64,000 bases of DNA from Dioscorea cayenensis subsp. rotundata (lineage: Eukaryota; Streptophyta; Magnoliopsida; Dioscoreales; Dioscoreaceae): assembly GCF_009730915.1 (NCBI RefSeq), contig NC_052496.1, positions 481,875 through 545,874 of the forward strand, in the 5' to 3' direction. The position numbers and the translations under genes are program-made. Below the pieces are notes generated by a model, which ran no database searches, was not told the DNA's origin, and was given only the letters and a program-made list of their open reading frames with translations. Of this stretch, positions 1 through 12,375 are shown piece by piece; within the stretch, counting starts at the first letter, position 1; each line of letters begins with the position of its first letter.

Positions 1-284
1 TTTGCCCGCGGTCGGAGGGGCTGCCATGGTCGGGGGGCCCCTATCGTTGTCGTGGTAGGAGGGTTGTTGCGATCTGCGGGGTAGGGGAGGGCTTCTCGGC
101 GTCGAGGAATCGTCGTGGCGTGGTGGGGTGGAAGTAGGAGAGCAGGCGTCCGGTAGCGCGCGATAGAGGCTGCCCTCTCGTCACGCCTTGAGCTAGTGGT
201 TCGGGAGCGATGGCATCCATCAGTCGGTTGGCGCCAACAAATATTTCTTCTTGACGTCGCAGGAACCCGATCTCGAGAAACTAT

Positions 285-380
285 ATATTTAAGCGTTATA
301 GAATATAATTAAGCGGAGAGCGAGAATATTTAAGCGGTTATTAATAATAGTTAAGCGGTAAATACTAAAGTTAAGCGCTA
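285..380 (-). repeat. Phased motif array, left element, block A
   Basis: Five copies of TTAAGCG lie at about 289, 309, 330, 351 and 371, so spacing is 20, 21, 21 and 20 bp. Bases between the motifs are AT-rich and not conserved from unit to unit. The aligned block in the inverted copy is 19985-20080, where all five sites read CGTTTAA instead of CGCTTAA on the corresponding strand. Confidence 0.85.
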
Positions 381-439
381 AAAAAACAATGTTTAAACAT
401 TAAAGACTTATGTTAGACATTGTCCATGATTTATTACCT

Positions 440-1200
440 CTTTTTCCATCGGCGATGACAAGCTCGTTTCTCACAGTCGCTTGCTTAGGTAAGTACTTTC
501 AGCGTAGTAGCGACATCCTTGGGATCTTGCGAAAGCGGACTTTCTTCCCCGTTCGGTCATCTCGTAAAAACCAGGGACGTTAAGCGCGACCAGAGCAACC
601 CTTAATGTACCACGTGTTGGTCTTCTTCCCGGCGCATCTATCTTGCACTCGGGCGGCCGCTTGTGGAATATCCTCCATGCAAGCCACTTGTGCGTCGCCT
701 GCGCCCGTGCGTGTCGCCCCATGGTGGTAGATCATCGGCGTAATCAGCGATCCGATTCGGAACCGAGCATGATGTATTTGGGAAGAGGGCTGTCCCCGTG
801 AAGTACGCCGTCGGGAGTTTGACAAAATTATCTTCTTCTCCCTCTGTCGAACAAGTTGCACGAGTGCTCTTGATGGAGTCTCGTGTCTCTCGTGGGTCTT
901 TGATGAGATCACCCAGGCCTTGAGCAGCGACTGGTTTTCTTCTTACGAAAGACCAGCTGCGTCGCCATCGCTAGCCCTGAGACCAAGAGCGAGGGCCACA
1001 TCTTGAGGTGCGAAACTTCGGCGAGCTTTCCCGATCCTCGAATTTATTGAGTGCGACCATCGTACGCTTTGCAAAAGAGAATCAAGAAGGGCCCTCTCTT
1101 GGTATATGGCTTCGAGCTCGATGAGCCGCATAAGCGGTGTCCCTTCGAATAATCTCCCGAGTGTCGAGGGGTCGTGTTAACTTTCGATTCGACTAAGGTC
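440..1200 (-). pseudogene. Decayed DUF1985-like transposon protein, left copy
   Basis: Read on the minus strand and through several frameshifts, the region gives fragments such as QDVALALGLRASDGD, MEDIPQAAARVQDRCAGKK, YIKGCS and VALNV, which also appear in the right copy at 19155-19935. The DVALxLGL segment followed by a WLMED-like helix and a GC-x-ALNV strand resembles the DUF1985 and plant mobile domain proteins carried by Ulp1-bearing MULEs. No intact frame longer than about 110 codons survives. The family match is recognition by eye and should be treated as tentative. Confidence 0.5.
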
Positions 1201-1274
1201 TCCTGGCCGGTGTCAAATAGCAGCGCCCATTAACTAGGTTGACCGCCGTAATCACAAGCTGCGGTATTGACAAA

Positions 1275-1430
1275 AGTTTAAGCGTTAATATAAGGTTTTT
1301 AAGCGGTAAACTCTCGGTTATTAAGCAGAGATATAAAATGTTAAGCAGAGACCCATTTTGTTAAGCAGAGGCAGGGAATACTAAGCAGAGACAACAAATG
1401 TTAAGCTGTAACATCTCATTTCTTAAGCGT
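1275..1430 (-). repeat. Phased motif array, left element, block B
   Basis: Eight copies of TTAAGC (one CTAAGC) start at about 1278, 1299, 1321, 1341, 1361, 1381, 1401 and 1423, a spacing of 20-22 bp. Four central copies extend to TAAGCAGAG. The aligned block in the right copy is 18945-19095, where six of the eight sites have GTTTAA in place of GCTTAA. Confidence 0.87.
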
Positions 1431-2166
1431 CGACCTCGTTTGTAAAAGCGCAACCATATCAAGCGAAGCGGAAATGTACATTATAAATATTACACGAAAT
1501 CATAACAATCGAAAAAAAACTATTTCGATAGTGTATACATCTGAAAATGCAAAAACAAAAACAAAACCCTAGCAGAAATCTCCTGCGGACTAACAAAACC
1601 CCGGTAGAAATCCCCTGCGAGACTTGATATCTTCCAACAAAAAGCAGGGAGCACGAAAACAAAACCGAAAAAAATCTTTCTTTGTATGAGCAGGTTAACA
1701 TAAAACCATACTCAATACCTTAGATTGCAAGCGATGAAATGCCAACTAGTTCTGCGAGGGGACTTCTCCTTGAGATCTGGGTGGAAAGGGAAAAGGCGAT
1801 GAAATGGCAATTCGGAGGCTTAGCGGTGAGAGACAACTTCGGAGGCGACTTGAAATGGAAAAGGCGAAGGCGTGAGTTGAGAAAAAAAGCAATTAAAGCG
1901 GCTCCGATAAATTAGTCTCTCGGGGTTACCCTACGGAAAAACCCCCACTTCCTCTCAAATCGCCGAGATGGGCTGCGACCCACGACTCCCCATGCAAGGG
2001 CATTTTCGTCCAAAAAAATTTGAAACTCACTCCGTTCACATCCGTTACAGGGTTTGGGGGTTTGAAAAACATAGACTTTAAAAGGAGGGGGTTTTTGGGG
2101 ATTGCAAAACTAACGGGGTGTTTTTGGCAATTTTACAAACTTAAAGGGTTTTTTTGGCAATTTCCA

Positions 2167-2416
2167 CTAAAATTTATCATATATTTTTTTTTAAACAGGT
2201 TTGGATGTAAATTTTTTTTAAAAAAAAATCGTGAGTATTGTTCTTTTCATTTCGAACTTGTTATTTTACCAGTTTTCTAAAAAAAAAGCCGGGAGGGAGT
2301 GAAAAAGAATTTTGAGTAGTTTAGATGGTTTTTCTGCAAAAACGTTACCAGTGACAGCTTAAAAGGAGAGCAAGGCCTCTCACCGCTCTCATTCGAACAC
2401 CGCCCAGTTCGCAGCG
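2167..2416 (+). promoter_or_regulatory. SSRP1 upstream region squeezed between transposon end and start codon
   Basis: Only about 250 bp separate the transposon terminus from the SSRP1 ATG. The stretch is T- and A-rich up to about 2340 and then more GC-rich as expected for a 5' leader. I see no unambiguous TATA box. If the annotated terminus is right, any promoter elements further upstream would have to lie inside the transposon. Confidence 0.4.
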
Positions 2417-5400
2417 ATGGTGGACGGGCATCACTTCAACAACATCCTCCTCGGCGGCCGCGGTGGGACGGTACACTCTCTCTTCTTCTTCTTGTCTCGA
2501 TTGATGCCCTCGATGGCTTGTAGGGTTGCTCGTTTTCTTCGCTCCTGATCGATCTCTTCGCAACGCTTTTAGGGTTTTTTTTTGGCATTTGGTCTTTATT
2601 GTTGGTGCTTGTGAGTTTCTCTTGTTATCTGATTCGCTTTACAAAAGGGTTTCGTTTTCTTCGTTTGTTTTAATATATGATGTTTCGGTTGCTCGATGGG
2701 AAGTAGAGGATAGAATTGATCTTCTTTGGAGTCTATCATGCCGTGGGTTTCTAGGGTTTCATCAAGCTTGGCAGCTGAAAAGTGAAAAATTATTGTTCTT
2801 CCTTTTTTTTTTAAATGTTTTTATAGAAGAGAATGATCGATGATAGTATACGGTATCTGGTTTCTGTCATTTTTTACTTTTTCTTTTCTTTTAATTATCG
2901 CTGATAATTTTTCGGGTTGCAACGTCAAAGAAGGGTTTTGAGAGTCGTGCGTATACATTGAGCATATAAATTCTAAATGTCTTTGTTTATTTGTTTAAGC
3001 TTTTTTAATTGTATGTGTCTTGTGATGAGGTGATTGCAGAAGCCGGGCCAACTAAGGGTGCATTCTGGAGGAATTTCATGGAAGAAGCAGGGTGGTGGAA
3101 AGGTGGTCGAGATTGAAAAAGCTGATATTTCGCGAATGACCTGGATGAAGGTTCCCAGGTCATATCAGCTAGGTGTTAGGATTAAGGATGGCTTGTTTTA
3201 CAAATTCATTGGCTTCCGAGAGCAGGTTAGAGTTCACTGACACATATGCACACATATGGACATGAACACTCATAGGTGTAAGGGTGCACAAAAACACCTC
3301 TATCTCTTTCATGTTGTACATGCTTTCTTTCCTATGCTTGTGTTCTGATTGTTGAAGATTTAGAATGCAGTGAGAAGTAGAGGAGAATAATAGGGTAACA
3401 TAGGTACAGGACAGACTATTGGCTGAACTGAGTGATACCTCAAAAGTGACTCATCCCACTTAACCTATTTCCAATTTCAAATATTACTGAATTTTGAGGG
3501 CTACATCATAGGAAAATCTGACACGAGAGTGCGCATAAACATACAAAGTCCTCTTTGTTTCTTAGGTTGTGTTATTGTTTTGATTGGATAATTTTTTTTT
3601 TTGGACTGGAGAAAATGAGCCTATTATATTGCATGATTGAAACTCTTGTGTTAGGTATCCCATCATTTTTTTATGGGTATATCTAATGAGTTCCTTTTTC
3701 CCCTTGTGGCCTTTATTTATGTTATATGTGTGCTATATTTCAATTTGACTCATTTGCAGTTTCAATATAAATATTTTGATATCCTGTTTGATCAGTATTC
3801 ATTGGTTTGGTTGTTTTTTATATTGATGGTGTCTTTTTTCTGGCACAGGATGTCACTAGCTTGACAAGTTTTATTCAAAAATATCTTGGTGTAACTCCAG
3901 ATGAGAAGCAGCTGTCTGTCAGCGGCCACAACTGGGGCGAAGTTGATATAGATGGTTACTAATATTGCCCCTTTCTTGTGTTTTTGTTAGCAAATTTATC
4001 AGTTTTTGTCATTTACCTGTGACCTGTGAACAATAGATCTATGAGTGTTTAATGAATTTCTGAACCCTTTTCTGTTTTTCCTATTCGAAATCAGATGGCA
4101 TAATCTAATAGTCCTGTACACTTACTTAGGTTCTATCTAGATAAACTGTTTTAAATCCATCATTAAATATGATGTGATTTGCCTAACTCTTTCAAATTGC
4201 AAATATGTTTTCCATTGCATATAGGTGATCTACTGAACCATTGATGATCTGTTCTGATATGAATCTTATGTTGTTGAACTCATAATCATAAGTTGTTAAT
4301 AGTTTTTTATTTCATTTTATTTGTTGGATGATAATTGAAATGAACTTATCATTTGTAGTGATTAAGCTTCTTTTGGGCATACAAATATTAGCATGAATTC
4401 AATGCTGTTTTCACTTTGCACACTGCTGTAATTATCATTTGCATTTGTCGTTATCTGGTCTTTTCCTGGTTGCATTAATCATATCAACTAAGTATTGAAT
4501 ATTGTGAAATTCCCATAAACTGCAGGAAATATGCTTACATTTAATGTTGGTTCCAAGCAAGCATTTGAAGTTTCTCTAGCAGATGTTGCTGTAACACAAC
4601 TTCAAGGAAAGAATGACGTATACATGGAATTTCATGTGGATGATACAACTGGTGCAAATGAGGTGCCTCATCTAGTACTCCTTTCATGGATGTAATATCT
4701 GCTGTTGTCCTATTGCCATTTGGTTTTGTGAACTGTTTTTTCTTGTCGAGCCAGTTGTCATGCAAAAAACATACTTTGATTTCTGTAGATTTCCTTTGTT
4801 AGAAACACCAAAATTTTGGTTGGGTCTTAGTGTTACTTTCTGACTGTCCGGCTGATGTGCCTTAGGTTCACATCCTTTTTTTTCACCCCACTAAAATTTC
4901 ACTTGCCACTTTTGCCCAAAAAAAAATAATAATAATCTTAGCTTGTCACAGTTTCTGCATAGTGCTTCACTGGATCATTGTTTTTTTTCTGACTTTTATC
5001 TTTTTTAATGATAGAAAGATTCGCTGGTGGATTTAAGTTTTCACATACCCAACTCTAATATTCAGTTTGCTGGTGATGAAAGTCGTCCACCAGCTCAGGT
5101 ATAGAAGTCTGGCCCGATTGGCTTAGTTTTTGATGAGTTTCTGGTGATCATGATAACCTGTTCTATCTTCTTTTTGTAGGTTTTGCTTGATAAGATATTG
5201 GCCATGGCAGATGTTGGATCTAGTGATGAAGCTGTTGTCACTTTTGAAGGAATTGCGGTCCTTACCCCAAGGTATAAACTATTGAACCAAGTGACTGCTT
5301 GTTCGGCGGTTTGATATATTTCCTTTGATTTAACACCAGCATTTCTTTTTTTTCTTTTTTTTCTTTTTTCCAATTCTATTTAAAGTCTAAAGCAAAAATT

Positions 5401-8400
5401 TCTCCCTGCAGAGGCCGATACAGTGTTGAGCTTCATCTTTCGTTCTTGAGGCTCCAAGGACAGGCTAATGATTTTAAAATACAATATAGCAGTGTTGTCC
5501 GACTCTTTCTACTGCCAAAGGTTTCTTTTATTTTATTTTGGTCCTGAATCTACTTATTACCACAATAGCTGTTGATATACATGTTTTTTTGGGGTGGCTG
5601 CTGATACTTTCTACTTCTAACTTTAATTGGCTCTTGCAAGCTTTTTCAGGATGATCTTACTTTGTAAGTTTTCTCCGTTCTCTGCAGTCCAATCAACCTC
5701 ATACTTTTGTTGTTGTGACACTTGATCCTCCTATCCGGAAGGGGCAAACTTTATACCCACATATTGTTCTTCAGGTAATTCTAAACTACAATATGATCCA
5801 CCATAATTTTGTGGTGACAACGTTTGCTCATGGTCTTTTGCTGTGGTGACAATGTTTGCTCATGGTCTTTTGCTCTCTAGTTTGAAACGGAAGCTGTAGT
5901 TGAAAGTGCCCTTTCAATGAGTGATGAGCTATTGGCTACCAAGTACAAGGATAGGCTAGAGGCTTCATACAAGGTAATTTTTCTATTTGTGTTTCATGAA
6001 CTGGGAAGTTTCAGGAGTCAAATCTATGCATACCATGGTTGATTATCTTCATGAGTCAAACCTACTCATGCTATGGTTGATTATCTGTTTGAAAGTTTCC
6101 TAACTGATACAGGAATTGTCTATGCAGAGTTTGTGGAAACTTCATTATATTAATATTCAAAAGATTCTTATCTGACTTAAATATTGGCTGTTGTACAATC
6201 AGATCTTAGAGCAATGTGTGATAGACATGTGGCCCACTCCTGATAGAAGACATGTTCATAAACATTCTGTTGCTTATGTGGCAATTTGCAATTTATGATG
6301 TGGTTCTTAAACTGCAAGTGTTTTCTGCAACGAGGGCTGGCTGTTTGCAGTTTTTATTGTAGTTGCATGACTTCTAGTGATGTTTCCAGTATCATAGTAA
6401 TTCAATTCAAAGTGTGAATGCTTCTTCTTAAGAAATTGTCTTCAACCTAGAGTTTGATCCCAGTTCTGCTACACACTTGACATTGTTGTGTGCCACCCAA
6501 AGAGATGATGTGGTGTTCATTTCCAGCTTTATGTTTTTTTCAACTTATTTTAATTGTTACCCTTGGGGCAAGCAGTGTGTTGCAAACTGTCATGTTTTTT
6601 TTTTCTAATTGATTGTGTTGGACTCTTTTAGGGGTTGATCCATGAAGTTTTCACTACTGTTTTGCGCGGCCTATCTGGTGCCAAAGTTACTAAACCAGGA
6701 AAATTCCGCAGTTGCCAGGATGGATATGCGGTGAAATCATCATTGAAGGCTGAAGATGGAATTCTATACCCACTTGAGAAGAGCTTTTTCTTCTTGCCTA
6801 GACCTCCCACTCTCATACTTCATGATGAGGTATTTGCATGTGCTATGTGTAAATATTCAGTGGTTTGAATAGGCTGCTATGCTCAGCATACCTTGCCTTG
6901 TTTTAATAGCCATTTCTTTTGGTGTGTGGCATCTTCATGTGTTAAGGTTTATTGCAGATTGAATATGTTGAGTTTGAGCGGCATGGTGCCGGAGGCTCGA
7001 GTGTCAGTTCACACTATTTTGATCTGCTGGTAAAACTGAAAAATGACCAAGAACATCTCTTTAGAAACATCCAGAGGAACGAATATCATAATCTCTTTGA
7101 CTTTATTAAGTAAGTGTTGTAGCCTTTTCTTGTTGGTGTGTGGTTTGTGTGTTTTATGTGCAAACCATTTGTAAGATCCTTTTTGTGATGTCTTCATTCT
7201 ACTTTGGCATTAATCAAGTGGAAAAGGTTTGAAAATCATGAACCTTGGAGATGCGAAAACTACGAATACTGTTGCAGCTGTTCTTGACAATGATGATGAT
7301 GATGCTGTAGACCCACATCTCGAGCGGATCAAAAATGCAGCTGGTGGTGAAGAAAGTGATGAAGAGGTGCCCTCAACTTCCTTCATCTTCTAGTACTATT
7401 TTTCTTTAGGATTTGATTTTGAGATACCAACATTTTATGTTATCAGGATGAAGATTTTGTTGTTGAAAAGGATGATGGTGGATCTCCTACTGATGATTCT
7501 GGTGAAGAGGAATCTGATGCAAGCGAAAGTGCTGGAGAAAGAGAAGTAATTATTAGATGTTCCGTTTTAGTGATATTCCATTTGAAACCCTAGAATTGTT
7601 TTTTTCCCTAATTTGTGGAAGGGCATCTTAGCTTCTGTTTCCGGGTATTGGCTTAAGTAAATTTGACAGTCATTTGCTTTTACTCTTTATGTTGTGCTCT
7701 TTACCAAATCAGAAACCGGTGAAAAAGGATTTAAAGAAAGAAGCTGCTGCTGCTAAAGCATCATCTTCCAAGAAGAAAGCTAAGGATGGAGAGGAAGATG
7801 GTTCAAAGAAACGAAGACAAAAGAAGAAAAAAGATCCTAATGCGCCAAAACGTGCAATGTCTGCATTTATGTTCTTCTCAAATTCTGAAAGAGAGGTATA
7901 CACTAAATATCTGTGCTTTACTGTTCTAAGAATGTGTTACCTGAACCTTTCTGTAGCTGTGTAGCATGTTATTTCTCACATCCTGGTATGTTTTATCACC
8001 TATTTCATGCTTGCTGTTTTCTTAGGTGAAACATTGAGATCGAGTATCTTATAAATTTGAATCACTATTTGATCTGTCTTTTCTATGATTATCAGTTTCT
8101 TAATTCCAAGATAGTTCCTAATTGCAACTGTTTTATTGATCTTGATCTGTCTGTGTGTCACTTCTGCAAGTTTAATCAACACTTTGCTGTAAAAATCAGA
8201 AACTTTTTATGAAGAAAAGGTAGAAAATGAGAAAATTATCGGTGTTTTTGCAACAAAATAACACAACATGAGCTAAGAAAAGCATTGATTCTCATGTGTG
8301 CTTGATAATAATTCATATAATAGTGGCATGTTCTTTTAGCTATGAAAGGAGGGTGATTCTTGTGTGGCTATTCGTGCAGAATATTAAGAAAAGCAACCCT

Positions 8401-9045
8401 GGATTGTCATTCACTGATGTTGGAAGAGCTTTGGGAGATAGGTGGAAGAAAATGTCAGGTATGGCTTTGGTCTGTGTGCCAAGCGAAGCTGTTCTAATGT
8501 TCTTGTCACTAATCTTACAATCATTTCCTTATGTGTCTATAATTTTTAATAAAGGTTTGATCTTCACCATTTTGAAACATGCACTAATATACATATATGT
8601 AGATACAGGTGTGGGCATGTTGTATATTATAATTAGAACCCAGAACAAGTATTTGCATTTGTCTTGCCATTATGTCAACCAGCACAACTTTAAGCTTTTG
8701 ATGATGAAATCACAAATTGTGTTGAGCATGATTTTTGAGCTCATCCCTGCAAACTTTCACAAGATAGCTGCAGTTCATCTATACATTCTCAGGAACTGCA
8801 ACTTCATTGGGACAGTCTATCATCTGAAATTTATATTAGATACTTATCAAGATTGAATACTCATTTTATAATTTGAGATATTGATGATGAATGTTTTACA
8901 TGCTTTGTGAACAGCTGAGGAGAAAGAGCCCTTTGAAGCAATGGCTCGGGCGGATATGAAGCGGTACAGGGAAGCCATGGCTGGATACAAAAGTGGTGCA
9001 TCTGCGATGAATATCGACTCGGGTAATGAATCCGACAGTGGGTGA
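2417..9045 (+). CDS. SSRP1: FACT complex subunit SSRP1
   Basis: SSRP1 pairs with SPT16 to form FACT, which loosens and rebuilds nucleosomes during transcription and replication in the nucleus. Sixteen exons join in frame: 2417-2470, 3040-3225, 3849-3954, 4526-4662, 5015-5098, 5180-5271, 5412-5520, 5688-5774, 5881-5973, 6632-6829, 6958-7109, 7219-7366, 7447-7545, 7713-7895, 8380-8458 and 8915-9045. They give 645 residues, almost exactly the size of Arabidopsis SSRP1. The protein starts [17 protein letters not shown] and shows the structure-specific recognition and pleckstrin-like middle region ([20 protein letters not shown]), an acidic Asp/Glu stretch near residues 440-510, a Lys-rich linker, and one HMG box from about residue 556 ([16 protein letters not shown]). 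All borders are GT-AG. The gene converges with AMY3. The exon structure was inferred by reading, not from transcripts. Confidence 0.95.
5811..5874 (+). repeat. 32-bp tandem duplication next to a splice acceptor
   Basis: Two adjacent units beginning GTGGTGACAA(C/T)GTTTGCTC, at 5811-5842 and 5843-5874, differ at one base. They fill the 3' end of SSRP1 intron 8, six bases before exon 9. A looser duplication of about 33 bp sits in the next intron at about 6015-6087 (AGTCAAA...GGTTGATTATCT twice). Confidence 0.85.
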
Positions 9046-10004
9046 TGCCTTGTTCAGGCAAGTGTTGGAATGTTTTGAGGCTAATGTTGGGAATTGAGAT
9101 TATGTCGTTTAGACCTTATTATATAGTGTTCTACCTTAATTATATAGCTTCCTATTTCTACCAAAAAGGCTGCGCTAGTTGCTTAGAGGCATTATTATTG
9201 TTCCATGTGGTTGAGGCTCGCCAACTTGATCAAAAATTTTGGACTCATGCTAACAAGCTGACCTTAGATAGAATTTAGCTTCTTTGAAACTTGAGCTCAA
9301 ATTTTGGACTCAAGCCAGAAAGAACTAGATTCTTACAAAAAGGTTTGATGGTTTAAAAGTTCGTTTCAAAAGGTTAATTGTGAGAATATCTATATAAACT
9401 TACAAATAAGTTATATCATAGTAATAATAATCATAAGAAGAAGGAGAGATCTTGTAGTGAGATTTCACGGCTTGCTGTTCATGAGAATACTCTTAAATCA
9501 GGCTTTGAATAAAAATAACTGCGTTAAAAATGTATAGAATAATTTTAAAATTTTGCATTAGTAGATAGAAACGGATATGCGAGCTGATTACAAATATATC
9601 ACCGATAACTTCGTATATTGGAACTATCCACGCTTTTATGGTTAACCAATGTTTGAAAACGAGATGTAACCATCTTCACTAATATTCACTAATACACAAT
9701 ATATAAATCTCTCTCTCCGTAGCGTGTATAACTATTCCAACAAGGACTATTAACTATATAACACCATTTGAATAGGAACATTCACAAATCAAGAATACTT
9801 AATGACACATAAACGACTAGTACAAAGTACACTACCATAATACTTTACTCACTCAGGTCCTCAGGCATGCTTTCATGTGGCATTCTCCAGAATCCTGGCA
9901 GTCTTATTGGTATATAAGACAGCTTCCCAGTGTCGGCACTTGCTGTCTTTTTAATAATTTTGGTGTACCATCAATTGATAAAAATGAGATGCTAATATGG
10001 AGGT
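9046..10004. other. Spacer between converging SSRP1 and AMY3
   Basis: This 960-bp stretch should hold the 3' untranslated regions and polyadenylation signals of both genes. It becomes AT-rich after about 9300. I see no reading frame of protein-like composition, no tRNA and no clear transposon terminus. Confidence 0.6.
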
Positions 10005-12318
10005 TTATAATGCTTCCCAGATCTTGTAATCTCTTCCCTCGGCCGCAACAACCCATTGTTTAGGACCATTTGCTGGTTCATAATATCCCGGCCCAATTTT
10101 GACAACTACTTTTTCATCCATCTCAGCTGCATACACATCCCTCTCTGCCTTGGTTATTTTTACCTGAAATTAACCAGATGTCTGTTGGAAACTATAGAAC
10201 CATGTCCAGAAAAATGTTCTCCATAAAGAATAAGGATCTTAGAGAGAGATCCTATCCCTATTTATCAATGCATAGCTACGAAATATTGATGGTTTATGTG
10301 TAATCTAGGTCGAAAAATCTTTAATTAGAAACTTAAAAGCTGATTAGACAAACCTCACTCCTGCAATGTATTTTGTTGCGATTTCTGAGTGAAATTATTC
10401 TGGAAATCTCTTGTTGATGATGAGAGAAAATGTGGTCATAGAAAACCGCAGGTGTGCCTGGATGTGTCAAGATGTATGCGTATCCCTGCATCTCTTTACC
10501 AGCCGGGAATCTCCAATGGCCCTGAAGAAAATAACAAGTAAAAGATGATAAAAAAAAAGTATTGGATGATAAACCTGCCTTTTTGGATGATAATGAGCTT
10601 ATTTTTATTTATTTATTTATTTATGTATTGGTTAAAACCTAGACCTAAGCTATTGTAAACAATCGTCAAGTAGGAGAAAAAAAAAAAAGCAGATAGGCAG
10701 TGAATTCATTGAGATATTGAATTCATTAATTTTCTTGACTTCTCCATGTATAGGCTGGCTGACCCAAATTGAGAAAAGATATTTGCTTGAGCACAAAAGA
10801 AGATAATATGGAGAACAGATTTAAACTACTTGTTTCTTCTTTTTATATAGTATTTGAAGACATTAAGAACGTATTCTACCTGAGTAGAACCAGTATCATG
10901 ATTCTCTATGAAGGTAACAGCACGTGATGGCCACCAGCCAACAACTCCAGGAGGTTTTCCTTTGGAATCAGATAGCCGCCAATACTCGCATCTCTCCAGA
11001 GCCTAGTTGACAACAAATACTCTGTAAGTGAAGGCAAAATTGGGCTCATTCTATAAATCCATTATCTCGAAATTTGGGAATTCACAAAGCAAATCATTGG
11101 CAATTTTGTCATATCAAAGCATCAGAACATGTTTTCTCACAGAGAACATGTATTGTTTGCTCCCAAAAGTTTATGGAATATATCATACTAAAAGATGCGA
11201 ACTCAATCTTAGGAAGTGGACTGTGGCCAACAGAAATCAGGAAGTACGCTAAAGAAGCTAAGGACTACTCCATGAAGACTAAAACAGAAAAAAGGCATAA
11301 CTCACATTAATTTTCATGGTGAAATAAAGCCTAATCTGCCAGTATGTTTTTACTGGTGACCTATTCAAAGATTAATCAATGAGGATTAGGCTACATATTA
11401 GAGATCACAGCTCATTGATCATTCCTTAATCAAAGAAAAATAAAAAGGGTTCTTTAACCGGTTGCAAAAGAAAGGCCTCTCATTTGATAATCATGAAAAA
11501 TACATATCAGATAGTAAGTTCACCATTAAAGCATGTAGTAAAGAGAATGTGTGAGAAAGGGTATAGATCTTTTAAACTTCATTTAATTCACACAGGAAGG
11601 TTGTGCTACAACTTAATAAATCCCTATGCCTTGAGCCCAGTCTGAACTACGAAGCACTCCTAAATGATGCTTAGTCATATGCATGCAGTTGCTTTTAAAG
11701 TGGCCACCACTAAACACGTAGAAAGAAGATTCTATATAAATTTCAGAGCATCTACAGTCCGGACTCTAGACTGCTGGTAATGGAAGAATTCGTTTCATTA
11801 TATTGCTCCTTTGAACTTCAAGGTAAAGAGATACAAAAAGGAGAAAAAAAACACTTTGATGAAATAAGAGCTATAGTGTTACCGCATGAAGAATCCCTTT
11901 CGTAGTGACATCAAAGGCACCGGCAGTTCCATTTGTTGCGTTTATCCAGTCAACGATTCTCTGCCTGTGTGCATCTTGATTATGGTCCATCTCACCATAT
12001 GTATAACTAAGAGAATCCCAGTATTCACCGACAGCAAAGTATGGTTCACTTGCTTCCAAGTAGTCTTTGACATAACCACCCCAGAATCCCCTGACAAAGT
12101 CTAATCTCCATCCATCATAGCCAACTTCTTTTCTGCACGCCAATAAGAGCAGATGTTATTTGTGCAATGAAAACAAGCAGGGAGGTTGCAAAACCTTTGC
12201 TTGTACAAACAAGTGAAAAATATGGATATTAAAGGAAATCTTGTTATCTAATGGAAGATTCATCTTATGTCAAATCAGTTAAATTGGCAATGTGAATTAA
12301 AAAAAGCATTTCACTCAA

Positions 12319-12375
<57 letters not shown>

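Larger units (their letters stand above)
1..2166 (-). mobile_element. Inner end of a MULE-like transposon copy (left copy, continues off the window)
   Basis: This stretch is the reverse complement of 18211 to about 20370, with the same order of parts and only small indels, so it is a second copy of the element annotated at 18211-25881. Its terminus, reading TGGAAATTGCCAAAAAAACC on the minus strand, lies at about 2166, roughly 250 bp upstream of the SSRP1 start codon. Inside are a pyrimidine-rich leader (about 1450-2000), two arrays of a 20-bp-spaced motif (285-380 and 1275-1430) and a decayed DUF1985-like coding region read on the minus strand (about 440-1200). The other terminus and any protease part lie outside the window. 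Assignment to MULEs rests on the G-rich/A-rich terminal sequence and on the type of coding remains. Confidence 0.72.

Noticed and set aside
285-380. Possible CRISPR-like or telomere-like array
   Set aside because: The repeated part is only 6-9 bp with AT-rich unconserved spacers, the genome is a plant's, and the motif is not the telomere repeat.
8296-8856. Open frame of 186 codons within SSRP1
   Set aside because: Only the part at 8380-8458 ([20 protein letters not shown]) is coding, as exon 15. The rest reads into the intron and has no protein-like composition.
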